A stretch of 64,000 nucleotides of DNA, taken from Ruegeria atlantica (GTDB taxonomy: Bacteria > Pseudomonadota > Alphaproteobacteria > Rhodobacterales > Rhodobacteraceae). This document shows, piece by piece, positions 52,176-60,840 of the stretch. The notes below the pieces were generated by a model that ran no database searches, was not told the origin of the DNA, and was given only the letters and a program-made list of their open reading frames with translations. Made by a program: the position numbers and the translations under genes. The DNA lies in contig NZ_WQFE01000001.1 in the NCBI RefSeq assembly GCF_013033965.1, forward strand, positions 496,001-560,000, in the 5' to 3' direction. Positions within the stretch are counted from its first letter, which is position 1; each line of letters opens with the position of its first letter.

Positions 52176-52236
52176 GGAATCGAACCACCGACACGAGGAT
52201 TTTCAATCCACTGCTCTACCCCTGAGCTACCCGGGC
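52162..52236 (-). tRNA. tRNA-Phe(GAA), island attachment gene
   Basis: Reads GCCCGGGTAGCTCAGGGGTA... on the minus strand with anticodon loop TTGAAAA (GAA), T-loop GTTCGATTCC and an encoded CCA end at 52162-52164. All four arms pair. Its 3' 14 bases are the attachment-site repeat. Confidence 0.95.
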
Positions 52237-52315
52237 ACGGGAACGGCGTTTGCCGTTGGGTGGAGGCCTTCTATGACTTGCTACAGGCAGTGTCCAGAGG
52301 CTTTTTCACATTTTT

Positions 52316-52498
52316 TCAATGTGGACGTTGTTGCTCTGCCTCGGGATCGGAAACTTCGGTTTCGACGTCCTCTTCCCGCTGCGATGGAACGGTATAAGAC
52401 CCGTTCAGCCACTTGGCCAAATCAATGTCTGCGCATCGCTTCGAACAGAACGGACGAAACTTGATTACCGTCTCATCTCCGCATATCGGGCAGCTCAT
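52316..52498 (-). CDS. yacG: DNA gyrase inhibitor YacG
   Basis: A 60-residue zinc protein with CPICGDE and FCSKRCADIDLAKWLNG (C-x2-C...C-x3-C), diagnostic for YacG, which binds GyrB and blocks gyrase. The acidic tail is typical. It overlaps the RNase gene by 4 bp, as is common in alphaproteobacteria. Confidence 0.9.
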   Translation of the reverse strand: MSCPICGDETVIKFRPFCSKRCADIDLAKWLNGSYTVPSQREEDVETEVSDPEAEQQRPH

Positions 52499-53517
52499 TT
52501 CAGCACCTCCGACAACGGGACACGGCCACGTTTGCGCTGTAGTTCGTAATGGCCTAGCGGGGTCCAGCCAGCAAGTGTGGTTTCGGTGGAATCCGCCTTG
52601 AACGCAGCGCGCAGTGAGGCCTCGAACCCGCGGCGATCCTTTTTGGGCATAGGCGCCAGATCCAACGTGATTTGCCCCCCCAAACCGCGAATACGCAGGG
52701 CACGGGCCAGCGCTTTGGCACAGGCGAAATTCGCCTTGGTTCCGGCCGCCAAAGACGTGTCGGAACCTGTGTTGACGTCTACAGCGACCAGAGCCCGGGT
52801 GGGCTGAATATAGAGGTGGCCGCCACCGGATAGTGGCTCGGAAATACCGCGTGCCGCGTCCAAAGCATCCAGCACGCCGTGCGTTTCGAAACTGTCGGTC
52901 TGTGTCACAACCTCAGCCGGGTCAGTCCAATCCCGCCAGGCCAGAACATGCGGCCCGTCACCTTCCAGCAGCAACTCTGGTTCGGTTCCCGGATCGTTCA
53001 GAACCTGATCCGCATGGGCCAGCATTGTTCCAATGTCCTCGGCAATTTCAGCCGCGTCTTCACCCTGACAACAAGACCGGAGAATCAAGCCGTAGTCGGT
53101 GCCCTCCATCGCCTCGTGCGCGATCTCAAGAAGACGGTCACGTTCGTCTTCGTCGCGGATGGTACGTGAGATATTCAAACCGGGCGCATCAGGCGTGACG
53201 ATCGCATAGCGGCTTTTGAACAACACCCGATCGGTCACCGGCAACGCCTTACCGGCTTCGGCGTAGCCCGTTACCTGAACCAGCATCAGAGCACCGGGCG
53301 CGAGCCCCTTGACCTGCCGCAAGAAGGCCGGACCGTCAGGTGTGGTGAGGAACATACCACCCTGCCCTTTGACGGGCCGATCAGCCCGCGCACGATAGAT
53401 CGTGCCCGGCGCTGGCGCGTCCGCAGAAATCAGGAAATCGTCCAACTGACCGTCGACCATAAGGGCCGCGGCTTCGCGATTTTCGATGTGATCCAGAACG
53501 ATGGTTCGACCCTTCAT
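52495..53517 (-). CDS. Ribonuclease E/G family protein, short form
   Basis: A 340-residue protein with the RNase E/G catalytic core. The Mg-binding Asp motif is [12 protein letters not shown] (about residues 233-244) and the second catalytic region is [19 protein letters not shown]. It lacks the C-terminal Zn-link and small domain of RNase G (about 490 residues), so it may not form the usual tetramer. It overlaps maf upstream and yacG downstream by 4 bp each. Probably a conserved small paralogue that acts beside a full RNase E. Confidence 0.85.
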   Translation of the reverse strand: MKGRTIVLDHIENREAAALMVDGQLDDFLISADAPAPGTIYRARADRPVKGQGGMFLTTPDGPAFLRQVKGLAPGALMLVQVTGYAEAGKALPVTDRVLFKSRYAIVTPDAPGLNISRTIRDEDERDRLLEIAHEAMEGTDYGLILRSCCQGEDAAEIAEDIGTMLAHADQVLNDPGTEPELLLEGDGPHVLAWRDWTDPAEVVTQTDSFETHGVLDALDAARGISEPLSGGGHLYIQPTRALVAVDVNTGSDTSLAAGTKANFACAKALARALRIRGLGGQITLDLAPMPKKDRRGFEASLRAAFKADSTETTLAGWTPLGHYELQRKRGRVPLSEVLK

Positions 53518-54092
53518 GATGCCTCACGATATAGGGGAAAGCCGATGCCTTGCAAAAGGGCGGCGGTTTCGGACAGAGGTAAGCCAACGATGCCTGTAAA
53601 CGATCCCGAAATCCACGGGATGAAGGCACCCGCTGGACCTTGAATGGCGTAAGCGCCCGCTTTGCCCTGCCAGTCTCCGGTCGCCAGATACGCGTTGACC
53701 TCAACGTCCGACAGGCGTTTGACCTTCACCTGAGACACCACATCACGTTGTAGAATACGATCTCCGCGTCGCACAGCGACCGAGGTGATGACGCGGTGCC
53801 GCCGACCGGACAAGGCATGCAGGAATTCAGCCGCCTGACCCGCATCTTTCGGTTTCCCGAGAATACGACGGCCCAGTGCAACAGTTGTATCCGCGCAAAG
53901 GGTTACGTCATCACAATCTGCCTGAACCGCCTGCACTTTTGCGCGTGTAATCCGATTGCAATACGGCACCGGAAGCTCGTCTTTCAGCGGTGTTTCGTCG
54001 ATGTCAGGTGCGCGGATCGCATCGGGCTGCACGCCGAGCTGGGCCAGCAGGTCCAACCGCCTTGGGCTGCCCGATCCTAAGATAAACGCCAT
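53514..54092 (-). CDS. maf: Maf-family nucleoside triphosphate pyrophosphatase
   Basis: A 192-residue house-cleaning NTPase hydrolysing non-canonical nucleotides. The family motif [16 protein letters not shown] is at the very N-terminus, with [14 protein letters not shown] and [14 protein letters not shown] in order. It overlaps the RNase gene by 4 bp and follows infA by 11 bp. Confidence 0.92.
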   Translation of the reverse strand: MAFILGSGSPRRLDLLAQLGVQPDAIRAPDIDETPLKDELPVPYCNRITRAKVQAVQADCDDVTLCADTTVALGRRILGKPKDAGQAAEFLHALSGRRHRVITSVAVRRGDRILQRDVVSQVKVKRLSDVEVNAYLATGDWQGKAGAYAIQGPAGAFIPWISGSFTGIVGLPLSETAALLQGIGFPLYREAS

Positions 54093-54103
54093 TTCGGCAG
54101 GCG

Positions 54104-54322
54104 TTACTTGAAGCGGTAGTTGATCCGACCCTTGGTCAGATCATAGGGGGTCATTTCGACCTGAACTTTATCGCCGGCCAGAACACGGATGCGGTTCTTG
54201 CGCATCTTGCCTGCCGTATGTGCGATGATCTCATGGCCGTTTTCCAGCTCGACCCGAAACGTCGCATTAGGCAGGAGTTCCTTCACGACACCGGGAAATT
54301 CGAGCGTATCTTCCTTGGCCAT
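54104..54322 (-). CDS. infA: Translation initiation factor IF-1
   Basis: A 72-residue OB-fold protein beginning [13 protein letters not shown] and containing [20 protein letters not shown], almost invariant in bacteria. The start at 54322 gives the standard length; an upstream extension is not supported. First gene of the infA-maf-RNase-yacG set. Confidence 0.97.
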   Translation of the reverse strand: MAKEDTLEFPGVVKELLPNATFRVELENGHEIIAHTAGKMRKNRIRVLAGDKVQVEMTPYDLTKGRINYRFK

Positions 54323-54413
54323 GTTGTCTCCACATTTAAGTTGCACTCGCAGAATCTGCGAGGATGTGCGCTTAAATGAGCCCATTTTGGGCTTATTTCA
54401 AGGGCGGAATCAC

Positions 54414-55289
54414 CTAAAGGGCGGATATTGTGACCGATTCGACTCGGGGGCCTTGTTCTTCCCAGTGGGTTCGGTTCAGCACGTGGCCATCGGCGCGGAC
54501 CTCGGCGATGGCAGACAGATCGATATCTGCATAGGTCCAACCGGGCTGGTTCAGGGTGCCTTCGGCCAGCACGCCGGTGGCCGGAAAGCCCTTGTCCGGC
54601 GGGCCAAAAATGCCGCCGGTGCCGGTATTCATATCCACAGCCTCGGACCATTCATTGTCACCCACCAGGGACGACATCACCGTAACGCATTGATTTTCCA
54701 ATGCTCTGGACATCGCGCCAATGCGGACCCGCCAATAGCCTGACAACGCTTCGGTACAGGATGGGACAAGAATAAGATCCGCGTCGCTGAGGGCACGACC
54801 CAGCAATGGAAACTCGCTGTCATAGCAGATCAGCACGCCGATTTTGCCCAGCGCCGTGTCGAACAGTTTCAGCGGACCGCCGGGGGCGATGTCCCACGAC
54901 TCGCGCTCGAACCGGGTCATGATCTGTTTGTCCTGATGGTCATGCTTGCCGTCGGGGGCATAAAACGCGGCCCGGTTCACCGGTCGGCCCGGACCATCGA
55001 CAACCGGGGCTGATGCGCCCAGAATGTAAGTCTTGTACTCCTGCGCGAGGCGCTGGTGCAGATTTTGCACATCCTCCATCCGATCCGAAACGGCGTGGAT
55101 TGAACGCTCCAGATCACCGGAAATCTGTGCGCCGTCCAGAGTCGACAGTTCCATCGCGCCATATTCCGGAAACACCAATAGCTCGGCTCCCTGCCCCGCA
55201 GCTTGAGAAACCCAGCGGTCCAGTTTGTCTTCGTACTGCGCCCAGCTGTCGAGCCAGTCGAGATTGTAGGCGGCAGTAGCGACTTTCAT
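54414..55289 (-). CDS. Carbon-nitrogen hydrolase (nitrilase superfamily)
   Basis: A 291-residue amidase-type hydrolase with the catalytic triad visible: Glu in LLVFPEYGAMELS, Lys in HDHQDKQIMTRFE and Cys in GVLICYDSEFPLLGRAL. Substrate unknown; similar proteins hydrolyse omega-amides or carbamoyl compounds. The ATG at 55289 has GAAAGG in front; an ATG six codons earlier overlaps the stop of the upstream small frame. Confidence 0.85.
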   Translation of the reverse strand: MKVATAAYNLDWLDSWAQYEDKLDRWVSQAAGQGAELLVFPEYGAMELSTLDGAQISGDLERSIHAVSDRMEDVQNLHQRLAQEYKTYILGASAPVVDGPGRPVNRAAFYAPDGKHDHQDKQIMTRFERESWDIAPGGPLKLFDTALGKIGVLICYDSEFPLLGRALSDADLILVPSCTEALSGYWRVRIGAMSRALENQCVTVMSSLVGDNEWSEAVDMNTGTGGIFGPPDKGFPATGVLAEGTLNQPGWTYADIDLSAIAEVRADGHVLNRTHWEEQGPRVESVTISAL

Positions 55290-55303
55290 GACAAGCCTTT
55301 CGT

Positions 55304-55630
55304 TCATTGATAGCCCAAAGGATACCAGATCCCAGGCGATACCGGACCGCCCACATCCCGTCGAATGTGATTGGCATCCAACTTGGAAACACCCACGTTT
55401 TCTAAAATTTTGCCGATTGTAGAGAGGTTGTCGCCATCGAACAATTGCTCTTGAATGGTGCTTAAGGCTCGTTCATTGGACAATGCTGTTGCCCCTGCAC
55501 CGTCCTCGACTCCGAACGGGTGGGTATCATTTTTCGAAGACTCGAAAGTAATCCAAGATCGTTTCACAAATTTCGCATCCAAAATTGCAACGGTTTTGCC
55601 GTCTCGCCTTCTTCCCCAATATCTTTCCAC
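55304..55630 (-). CDS. Uncertain 108-residue frame, possible small protein or gene remnant
   Basis: It fills the 270-bp gap between a GNAT gene and the hydrolase gene. Its N-terminal third overlaps the GNAT coding end, and its stop overlaps an in-frame start of the hydrolase (ATGA). The C-terminal half (LSTIGKILENVGVSKLDANH then GGPVSPGIWYPLG) looks protein-like and faintly recalls the region before the catalytic domain of M23 peptidases. No internal Met is available after the overlap, so it may be a relic. Confidence 0.3.
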   Translation of the reverse strand: MERYWGRRRDGKTVAILDAKFVKRSWITFESSKNDTHPFGVEDGAGATALSNERALSTIQEQLFDGDNLSTIGKILENVGVSKLDANHIRRDVGGPVSPGIWYPLGYQ

Positions 55631-56157
55631 GAAAACTGCGCGACCACTCCGGGCAAGGGTTCGTATCCGCGCGCACGCCAGAAGGAGTCCAAAGGGCGAT
55701 AGTTGTCTGGCCGCATCGGGTGATCAACAGGGCGCTGCACACTGCAAAAGGCGCATTTTTTGTAACCCAGCTTACGCGCGTGTGACTCACGTAGGTTAAA
55801 GAACTCATGGCCCACGCCCTGCCCCCGATAATCCGCCAAAAGCACGGATTCGGCGCAGTAGAAGATTTCCGCAAGGTCCAGCCCCGTGCCCTCAAAAGCA
55901 GCGGCAAAATCATCAGAGTGATCGGTCAGAGGCGCCCCTGTCGACGCCCCGATCAGGCGGTCACCGTCAAAAGCCCCCACAACGACCGCTTTTTCACTGT
56001 CGCGGTAGGATTGCAGGTATTTGCGTTCATATTCCAGATCGCCATCGTACAGATAGGGCCATGCATGAAATACCTTGATCCGCAGACGCGCAACGTCGTC
56101 CAAGGCATTTGACAGCGCCGCTCCGGTCAGGGGGCAGACAGCTGTGACCTCAGCCAT
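55564..56157 (-). CDS. GNAT-family N-acetyltransferase
   Basis: A 197-residue protein with the acetyl-CoA loop in VLLADYRGQGVGHEFFNLRE (V-x-x-x-x-R/Q-G-x-G-x form) and upstream beta strands VVVGAFDGDRLIGAS. It may modify a small molecule or protein; substrate unknown. The start at 56157 overlaps the NTF2-like gene by 8 bp. Confidence 0.8.
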   Translation of the reverse strand: MAEVTAVCPLTGAALSNALDDVARLRIKVFHAWPYLYDGDLEYERKYLQSYRDSEKAVVVGAFDGDRLIGASTGAPLTDHSDDFAAAFEGTGLDLAEIFYCAESVLLADYRGQGVGHEFFNLRESHARKLGYKKCAFCSVQRPVDHPMRPDNYRPLDSFWRARGYEPLPGVVAQFSWKDIGEEGETAKPLQFWMRNL

Positions 56158-56548
56158 TCGAAACCTGTTTGGTCCAGTCGGCAAGGTTGTAGAATGTGGT
56201 GACTCGGGTGATCTTACCGTCTCGCAGGTCAAAGAACGACCCGGCGGGCAAGCGATAGGTCTGACCGCTGGCCTCTGGCAAACCCTCATCCGTCTCCAGA
56301 TAGGTGCCGTTCACGATGAACTCGGCCGCGGCGCGCGTACCGCCTTCGGCTTCGAATACCACGATTTCGGTCAGATTTTCCTTGTAGCAACGATTCATAT
56401 GGGCGCAAAAGGCTGCAAATTTGTCCTTGCCCGTGCGGATCTGGCCTTCGTTCACGTGATGGGCGACGTCATCGGACAGGCAGTCCAGCATGCCGTCGAC
56501 ATCACCGGCATTGAAGGCGTCGAAATAGGTTCTGACGGTCTGGTTCAT
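56150..56548 (-). CDS. NTF2-like (SnoaL/ketosteroid isomerase-type) protein
   Basis: A 132-residue single-domain cone-fold protein beginning MNQTVRTYFDAFNAGDVDGM, with LSDDVAHHVNEG and IVNGTYLETDEGLPEASGQT. Ligand or reaction cannot be inferred. It starts 2 bp after the phosphatase gene and overlaps the GNAT gene, so the three are one transcript. Confidence 0.8.
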   Translation of the reverse strand: MNQTVRTYFDAFNAGDVDGMLDCLSDDVAHHVNEGQIRTGKDKFAAFCAHMNRCYKENLTEIVVFEAEGGTRAAAEFIVNGTYLETDEGLPEASGQTYRLPAGSFFDLRDGKITRVTTFYNLADWTKQVSNG

Positions 56549-56550
56549 GT

Positions 56551-57003
56551 TCACTCCGTTGGTTCGCCCCAGCGGTCCTTCAGATGCTGAATGATCTGGT
56601 CGCGGGTCTGTCGGTAGTGAGTTAACTTGTCTGCGCGGCTTTCGCCCAGTCCAGTAGGGTCCATTATTGGCCAATAATCGACATCCAGGTGAAAAATTCG
56701 CGTCAGCTCCAGCGCCTGGCGCTGGCTAGCAGGCGACAATGAAACGATCAGATCGAATGAGCTGAGGTCATCGCCCCATTCCTGCATTTCATCAAACGAA
56801 CGCGATCTGTGGCGGGACAGCTCAACACCGACTTCCTGGCAGACCGCGATGCAAAACCCGTCGATCTCAAGATCGTTTCGTACACCGGCGGACTGTACGT
56901 AGGTTCCGGTGCCATAGAACTTTTTCATGAGCCCTTCGGCCATAGGGGACCGAACCGCGTTATGGTCGCAACAGAATAAGACCGACTGCGGCAAAGGCTT
57001 CAC
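56551..57003 (-). CDS. Low-molecular-weight protein tyrosine phosphatase family protein
   Basis: A 150-residue protein with the P-loop VLFCCDHNAVRSPMAEGL (C-x5-R-S) and the general-acid Asp in PIMDPTGLGE. The family includes phosphatases and arsenate reductases. It lies 3 bp after UPF0262, an arrangement common in Rhodobacteraceae. Confidence 0.85.
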   Translation of the reverse strand: MKPLPQSVLFCCDHNAVRSPMAEGLMKKFYGTGTYVQSAGVRNDLEIDGFCIAVCQEVGVELSRHRSRSFDEMQEWGDDLSSFDLIVSLSPASQRQALELTRIFHLDVDYWPIMDPTGLGESRADKLTHYRQTRDQIIQHLKDRWGEPTE

Positions 57004-57006
57004 GCG

Positions 57007-57486
57007 TCAGCCTCCGAAATGCAGCACGCAGATCAGCGTGAAGAGGCGACGGGCTGTATCGGTATCGATGTCAGCTTTACCGTCCAGTCGCTCCTGCAGG
57101 ACCCGGCTGCCTTCGTTGTGGATGCCGCGACGGGCCATGTCGATGGTTTCGATCTGGCTTGGCGGCAGGGTTTTTACCGCATTGAAGTAGCTTTCGCAGA
57201 TCTGAAAGTAATCTTTGACAACCTGCCGGAACGGACCCAGCGACAAATGAAACTCTGCTGCTTTTTCTTCGGTCTCGGTGGCGATGTCGAAAACCAGCCG
57301 CTTATCGCGGATCGACAACTGAACACGGTACGGTCCGTCGGGCACGACACGGTCATCACGCAGAGGCAGCGCAAAGCTGTTGTCTTCCAGCAGATCATAG
57401 ATCGCAACCTTACGCTCCTGCTCGATCTCTGGAGTCGGCGGAGGCAGGTTTCGGTCGTCAAGTTCTATGTGCGAGATACGAGTCAT
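57007..57486 (-). CDS. UPF0262 family protein
   Basis: A 159-residue protein beginning MTRISHIELDDRNLPPPTPE and containing FHLSLGPFRQVVKDYFQICE and an IHNEGSRVL block near the C-terminus, characteristic of UPF0262. The function is unknown, but the family is conserved in alphaproteobacteria near hisD, as here. Confidence 0.88.
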   Translation of the reverse strand: MTRISHIELDDRNLPPPTPEIEQERKVAIYDLLEDNSFALPLRDDRVVPDGPYRVQLSIRDKRLVFDIATETEEKAAEFHLSLGPFRQVVKDYFQICESYFNAVKTLPPSQIETIDMARRGIHNEGSRVLQERLDGKADIDTDTARRLFTLICVLHFGG

Positions 57487-57571
57487 TAGGTGCGGTCCGT
57501 TCAGATCGGGACAGACTTATCGCAACAAAATTGGATGGGCAACGCACCCAAAGCAATTCCTGACAATCTCA

Positions 57572-58369
57572 CTACACAGGGTGATCGGAAGGGTCGATTC
57601 CGTGTTTAAGCAGCAACGTATCGACAAGCGAACCCCTGGCAATCTCGCGATCCAGAAAAATCTTCCTAAACCATGACCCAAAGAAATGTACCGACATCTT
57701 ACTCTGCCAGTCCAGAAACTCGAGCGTAGACATATCCGGATCGTTCCAAAACTTTCTGTACCTCAGAGGGATCGCGTATAGCTCGGTGCGATCCGTATGC
57801 ATGTCATGTTCCGGGGTGTCGTAAATGTGATGAAAGTACAAAGGTGGTCCAAAGGTCGAAAGCGGTAGGCTCCAGATCGTGGATCTGCCGAATATATCGA
57901 CGTAGGTCTTTCGCCGATCCTCTTCCCACCACGGCGGAACAAGGTCACTGTTGAAAGCAAACTCACACATATTTTTCAGTGCGGGGCTGTCGCTTGGCAG
58001 GGCGACAACTCCATTCATCATACGTCGCCGCTTTAAATTCGCCTTCGGGAACAGGTAACCTTGCTTGGTCTCGAACGGTCGGTTGGCGTAGGCGTCCGCA
58101 TCCACCCAGATGTAGTCGGTATCCCGCATGAGTTTCAGACGAAACAAATCCGCGTGTACGGCAACGGACCGGGTGATCGGATCGCGGTAAATCTCGGACG
58201 TGTCAAAAATTTCGCGAGCATCGCGTGCCTCGATGTAGCCCGGAATATCCTCTAGGTCCCCATAGTGGTAGACGATCGGCTTCTGGTCGACATCCGCGAA
58301 GGACTTCAGGCACAGGTGCTCAAGAAAACTAAATCGCTTGCCGATCCAAAGTGTTGCAACACGTTCCAA
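57572..58369 (-). CDS. Glycosyltransferase-like protein of unknown substrate (DXD motif)
   Basis: A 265-residue protein. WIGKRFSFLEHLCLKSFAD near the N-terminus and LMRDTDYIWVDADAYANRP (about residue 105) carry a DxD-type signature of capsular/Gly_transf_sug proteins. The TTG at 58369 is preceded by AGGAG at ideal spacing, so it is chosen over the TTG at 58417, which has none. It stands apart from its neighbours (85-bp gap to UPF0262, 121-bp to hisD) and interrupts the usual hisD-UPF0262 order, so it may be a local insertion. Confidence 0.65.
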   Translation of the reverse strand: MERVATLWIGKRFSFLEHLCLKSFADVDQKPIVYHYGDLEDIPGYIEARDAREIFDTSEIYRDPITRSVAVHADLFRLKLMRDTDYIWVDADAYANRPFETKQGYLFPKANLKRRRMMNGVVALPSDSPALKNMCEFAFNSDLVPPWWEEDRRKTYVDIFGRSTIWSLPLSTFGPPLYFHHIYDTPEHDMHTDRTELYAIPLRYRKFWNDPDMSTLEFLDWQSKMSVHFFGSWFRKIFLDREIARGSLVDTLLLKHGIDPSDHPV

Positions 58370-58490
58370 GTTTGGCTCCTTTGCGCCGGGTCTTGCTGCT
58401 AGGGCATCGTTGAACAACCGCTTATTTCAAGCCCAATCCCTGGAAACCCAAGCATGTTCACATCGGGTGTGTCCCTCTGGCCATAAACCT

Positions 58491-59792
58491 TCAGCCATTC
58501 AGGCGCTTCAACCGCGCGGTGACAGACAGCCCATGCGCTTCAAGGCTTTCGGACTGCGCCAGTTGCTCAGCGGCAGGCCCGATCGCGCGCAGGGCTTCCG
58601 GCGTCATATGGCTGATCGTTGTGCGTTTGACAAAATCCATCACACTCAGACCGGAAGAGAACCGGGCCGAACGCGCCGTCGGCAGCACGTGATTGGGGCC
58701 GCCTACATAGTCGCCAATAGCTTCTGGAGTGTACTGGCCCAGAAAGATCGCACCCGCGTGGACGGTCTTGGCGCTCAGCGCCACAGGGTCAGCTACGCAT
58801 AACTCCAGGTGCTCGGGCGCGATGCGGTTAGAAAGCTCCGCTGCCTCGTCCAAATCGCGAACGGTCATGATCGCACCAAAATCGCGCCAACTGGCGCTCG
58901 CGATGGCGCGGCGTTGCAACGTCTCCAGACGTTCTTCGACGGCTTCAGCCACAGCCTGCCCGAACGCGGCGTCATCTGTGATCAGAAGAGACTGCGCGCT
59001 TTCGTCATGTTCTGCTTGGCTGAGCAGATCCAGTGCGATCCAATCGGGGTCGTTGTCTTTGTCGGCAATCACCAGAATTTCGGACGGTCCGGCGATCATA
59101 TCGATACCAACCTTTCCGAACACACGACGCTTGGCAGCGGCGACGAAGGCGTTGCCAGGTCCGGTGATCTTGTCCACCGGTGCAATGCTGTCGGTTCCAT
59201 AAGCCAGCGCGGCAATCGCTTGCGCGCCACCGATGCGATAGATCGTATCCACACCGGACAGCTGCGCTGCCAGCAAAACCAAAGGGTTCGCCTGCCCGTC
59301 CGGCGTCGGCACCGCGATGGCCAGACGCTCGACCCCCGCAACCTTGGCGGGGATCGCATTCATCAGCACCGATGAGGGATAAGAAGCCAGCCCGCCCGGA
59401 ACATAGAGACCGGCAGCCGACACAGCGGACCAGCGCCAGCCCAGAGTCGCTCCTGCTTCATCTGTCCACTCCTGATCCTGTGGCATCTGCTTTTCGTGAT
59501 ACGCGCGGATGCGTTCAGCAGCCAATTCCAACGCGGCACGATCTTCGGCCGAGACCTGCTCTACGGCGGCGGCGATCTCATCCGCGCTGAAGGCCAATGT
59601 TTCGGGTGTCAGTTCCAGCCGATCAAACTTGGCGGTCAGTTCGATCACTGCCGCGTCACCCCGTTTTCGCACGTCTTCGATAATCTCAGCGACGACAGCA
59701 TCCACATCCGGGCTGTCCTCGCGCTTGGCGGACAACAGCGTTTTGAAGGCGGTCTCGAACTCAGGCGACGTGGTGTCGAGGAAAACGGGCAT
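58491..59792 (-). CDS. hisD: Histidinol dehydrogenase
   Basis: A 433-residue enzyme of the last two steps of histidine synthesis. Zinc ligands are in LLSQAEHDES and SLEAHGLS, the catalytic Glu-His in RIAPEHLELCV, and VGGPNHVLPTARSARFSSG is present. Canonical length. The start MPVFLDTTSPEFE at 59792 was chosen. Its paralogue HpsN at 5.8-7.1 kb shares the scaffold but differs at the substrate end. Confidence 0.93.
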   Translation of the reverse strand: MPVFLDTTSPEFETAFKTLLSAKREDSPDVDAVVAEIIEDVRKRGDAAVIELTAKFDRLELTPETLAFSADEIAAAVEQVSAEDRAALELAAERIRAYHEKQMPQDQEWTDEAGATLGWRWSAVSAAGLYVPGGLASYPSSVLMNAIPAKVAGVERLAIAVPTPDGQANPLVLLAAQLSGVDTIYRIGGAQAIAALAYGTDSIAPVDKITGPGNAFVAAAKRRVFGKVGIDMIAGPSEILVIADKDNDPDWIALDLLSQAEHDESAQSLLITDDAAFGQAVAEAVEERLETLQRRAIASASWRDFGAIMTVRDLDEAAELSNRIAPEHLELCVADPVALSAKTVHAGAIFLGQYTPEAIGDYVGGPNHVLPTARSARFSSGLSVMDFVKRTTISHMTPEALRAIGPAAEQLAQSESLEAHGLSVTARLKRLNG

Positions 59793-59852
59793 GTTCAGGC
59801 ACTCCGAGGCGTTTGAACGGGACATATCGCCCGGATGGGCGGGCCTCAACCC

Positions 59853-60320
59853 TCAGTCCTGTGGTTGCAACGATTTGCGCATTCTCAGACAGGACAAGTC
59901 ATTGCGCTGACTACACCCTCCGGTGGTCTGCCAGCCATGGCGCAAATAGAAATCCTGCGCTGTTCGGGTCGCCTCAAGCCGTCCTTCGGTACATCCCGCA
60001 GAGATGAGTTCCTGTTCAAGTTCATTCAACAATGCCCCGCCAATACCGCGACCAGTGTGATCGGGATCGATGTACAAAAGCGTAATTTCTCCGGCGTCAG
60101 TCAATCCGCCGACCGCCGCAGGCTGGCCGTTGTTCTCGGCAATCCAGATATGTGCACCGTCCTTAATCCATCCTCTGATCGATGCCGGATCCTTGTTTGC
60201 GGTCCATTGCGCGATGGTTCGAGGATCATCCTGATGGTCGGCTTTGCAAAGCTCGGAAATCGACCGGATCAGAACACGGCTCAGGTCGAACACGTCGAAT
60301 ACGGTCGCACGGCGTAGCAC
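59853..60320 (-). CDS. GNAT-family N-acetyltransferase
   Basis: A 155-residue acetyltransferase beginning MLRRATVFDVFDLSRVLIRS, with the acetyl-CoA loop LLYIDPDHTGRGIGGALLNE and a C-terminal FYLRHGWQTTGG. Substrate unknown. It lies 43 bp downstream of the DUF2948 gene and 60 bp upstream of hisD. Confidence 0.82.
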   Translation of the reverse strand: MLRRATVFDVFDLSRVLIRSISELCKADHQDDPRTIAQWTANKDPASIRGWIKDGAHIWIAENNGQPAAVGGLTDAGEITLLYIDPDHTGRGIGGALLNELEQELISAGCTEGRLEATRTAQDFYLRHGWQTTGGCSQRNDLSCLRMRKSLQPQD

Positions 60321-60363
60321 CAGACCCCGTTGCGACTCGGTGAAGGCCTGCGATATGCCGCGC

Positions 60364-60840
60364 TTATTCCGGATGGTGCGGCGCCTGACCCGAAGGAGCC
60401 TGGTACGGTCGGGTCACATCTTTGAGTGTCGCATCCAGCGCTTCGACCGAAAGCCGAATTGCACCGTCACCCGCCAACGTCAACGTAATCTGCCCGGCAC
60501 CGTCCTCACCCGCTTCGAAATCGACGGACAGCAGAGACATCACCATGTCCTTGTCGCTGCGGTCCACGCCCTGACTGGCTACGGACAAAACCGAGTCGAA
60601 GACCAAAACCGACTGCACCCTTTCAAATGGCCGGTCGCGACGCGCGGCCGCGTCCTTGTCTTCCCAGCGAAAGCGGTTCAACAGCAAACCAAAGCGACGT
60701 TCAGCGGGTCGCCACGTCATCTCGGTAATCGGGAAAACCGCGTCCTGCGCCAGGGTCGAGATCACCTGCAGGTCATCAGCATCCTCGGCCCCCAGGTTCA
60801 GTGGGGCTTCGCGTCCGTCTTCGAAACTTGCATCTGTCAT
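60364..60840 (-). CDS. DUF2948 family protein
   Basis: A 158-residue protein with [20 protein letters not shown] and [14 protein letters not shown], features of DUF2948. Function unknown. It overlaps murA by 4 bp (ATGA), and the murA-DUF2948-hisD order is typical of Rhodobacteraceae. Confidence 0.85.
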   Translation of the reverse strand: MTDASFEDGREAPLNLGAEDADDLQVISTLAQDAVFPITEMTWRPAERRFGLLLNRFRWEDKDAAARRDRPFERVQSVLVFDSVLSVASQGVDRSDKDMVMSLLSVDFEAGEDGAGQITLTLAGDGAIRLSVEALDATLKDVTRPYQAPSGQAPHHPE

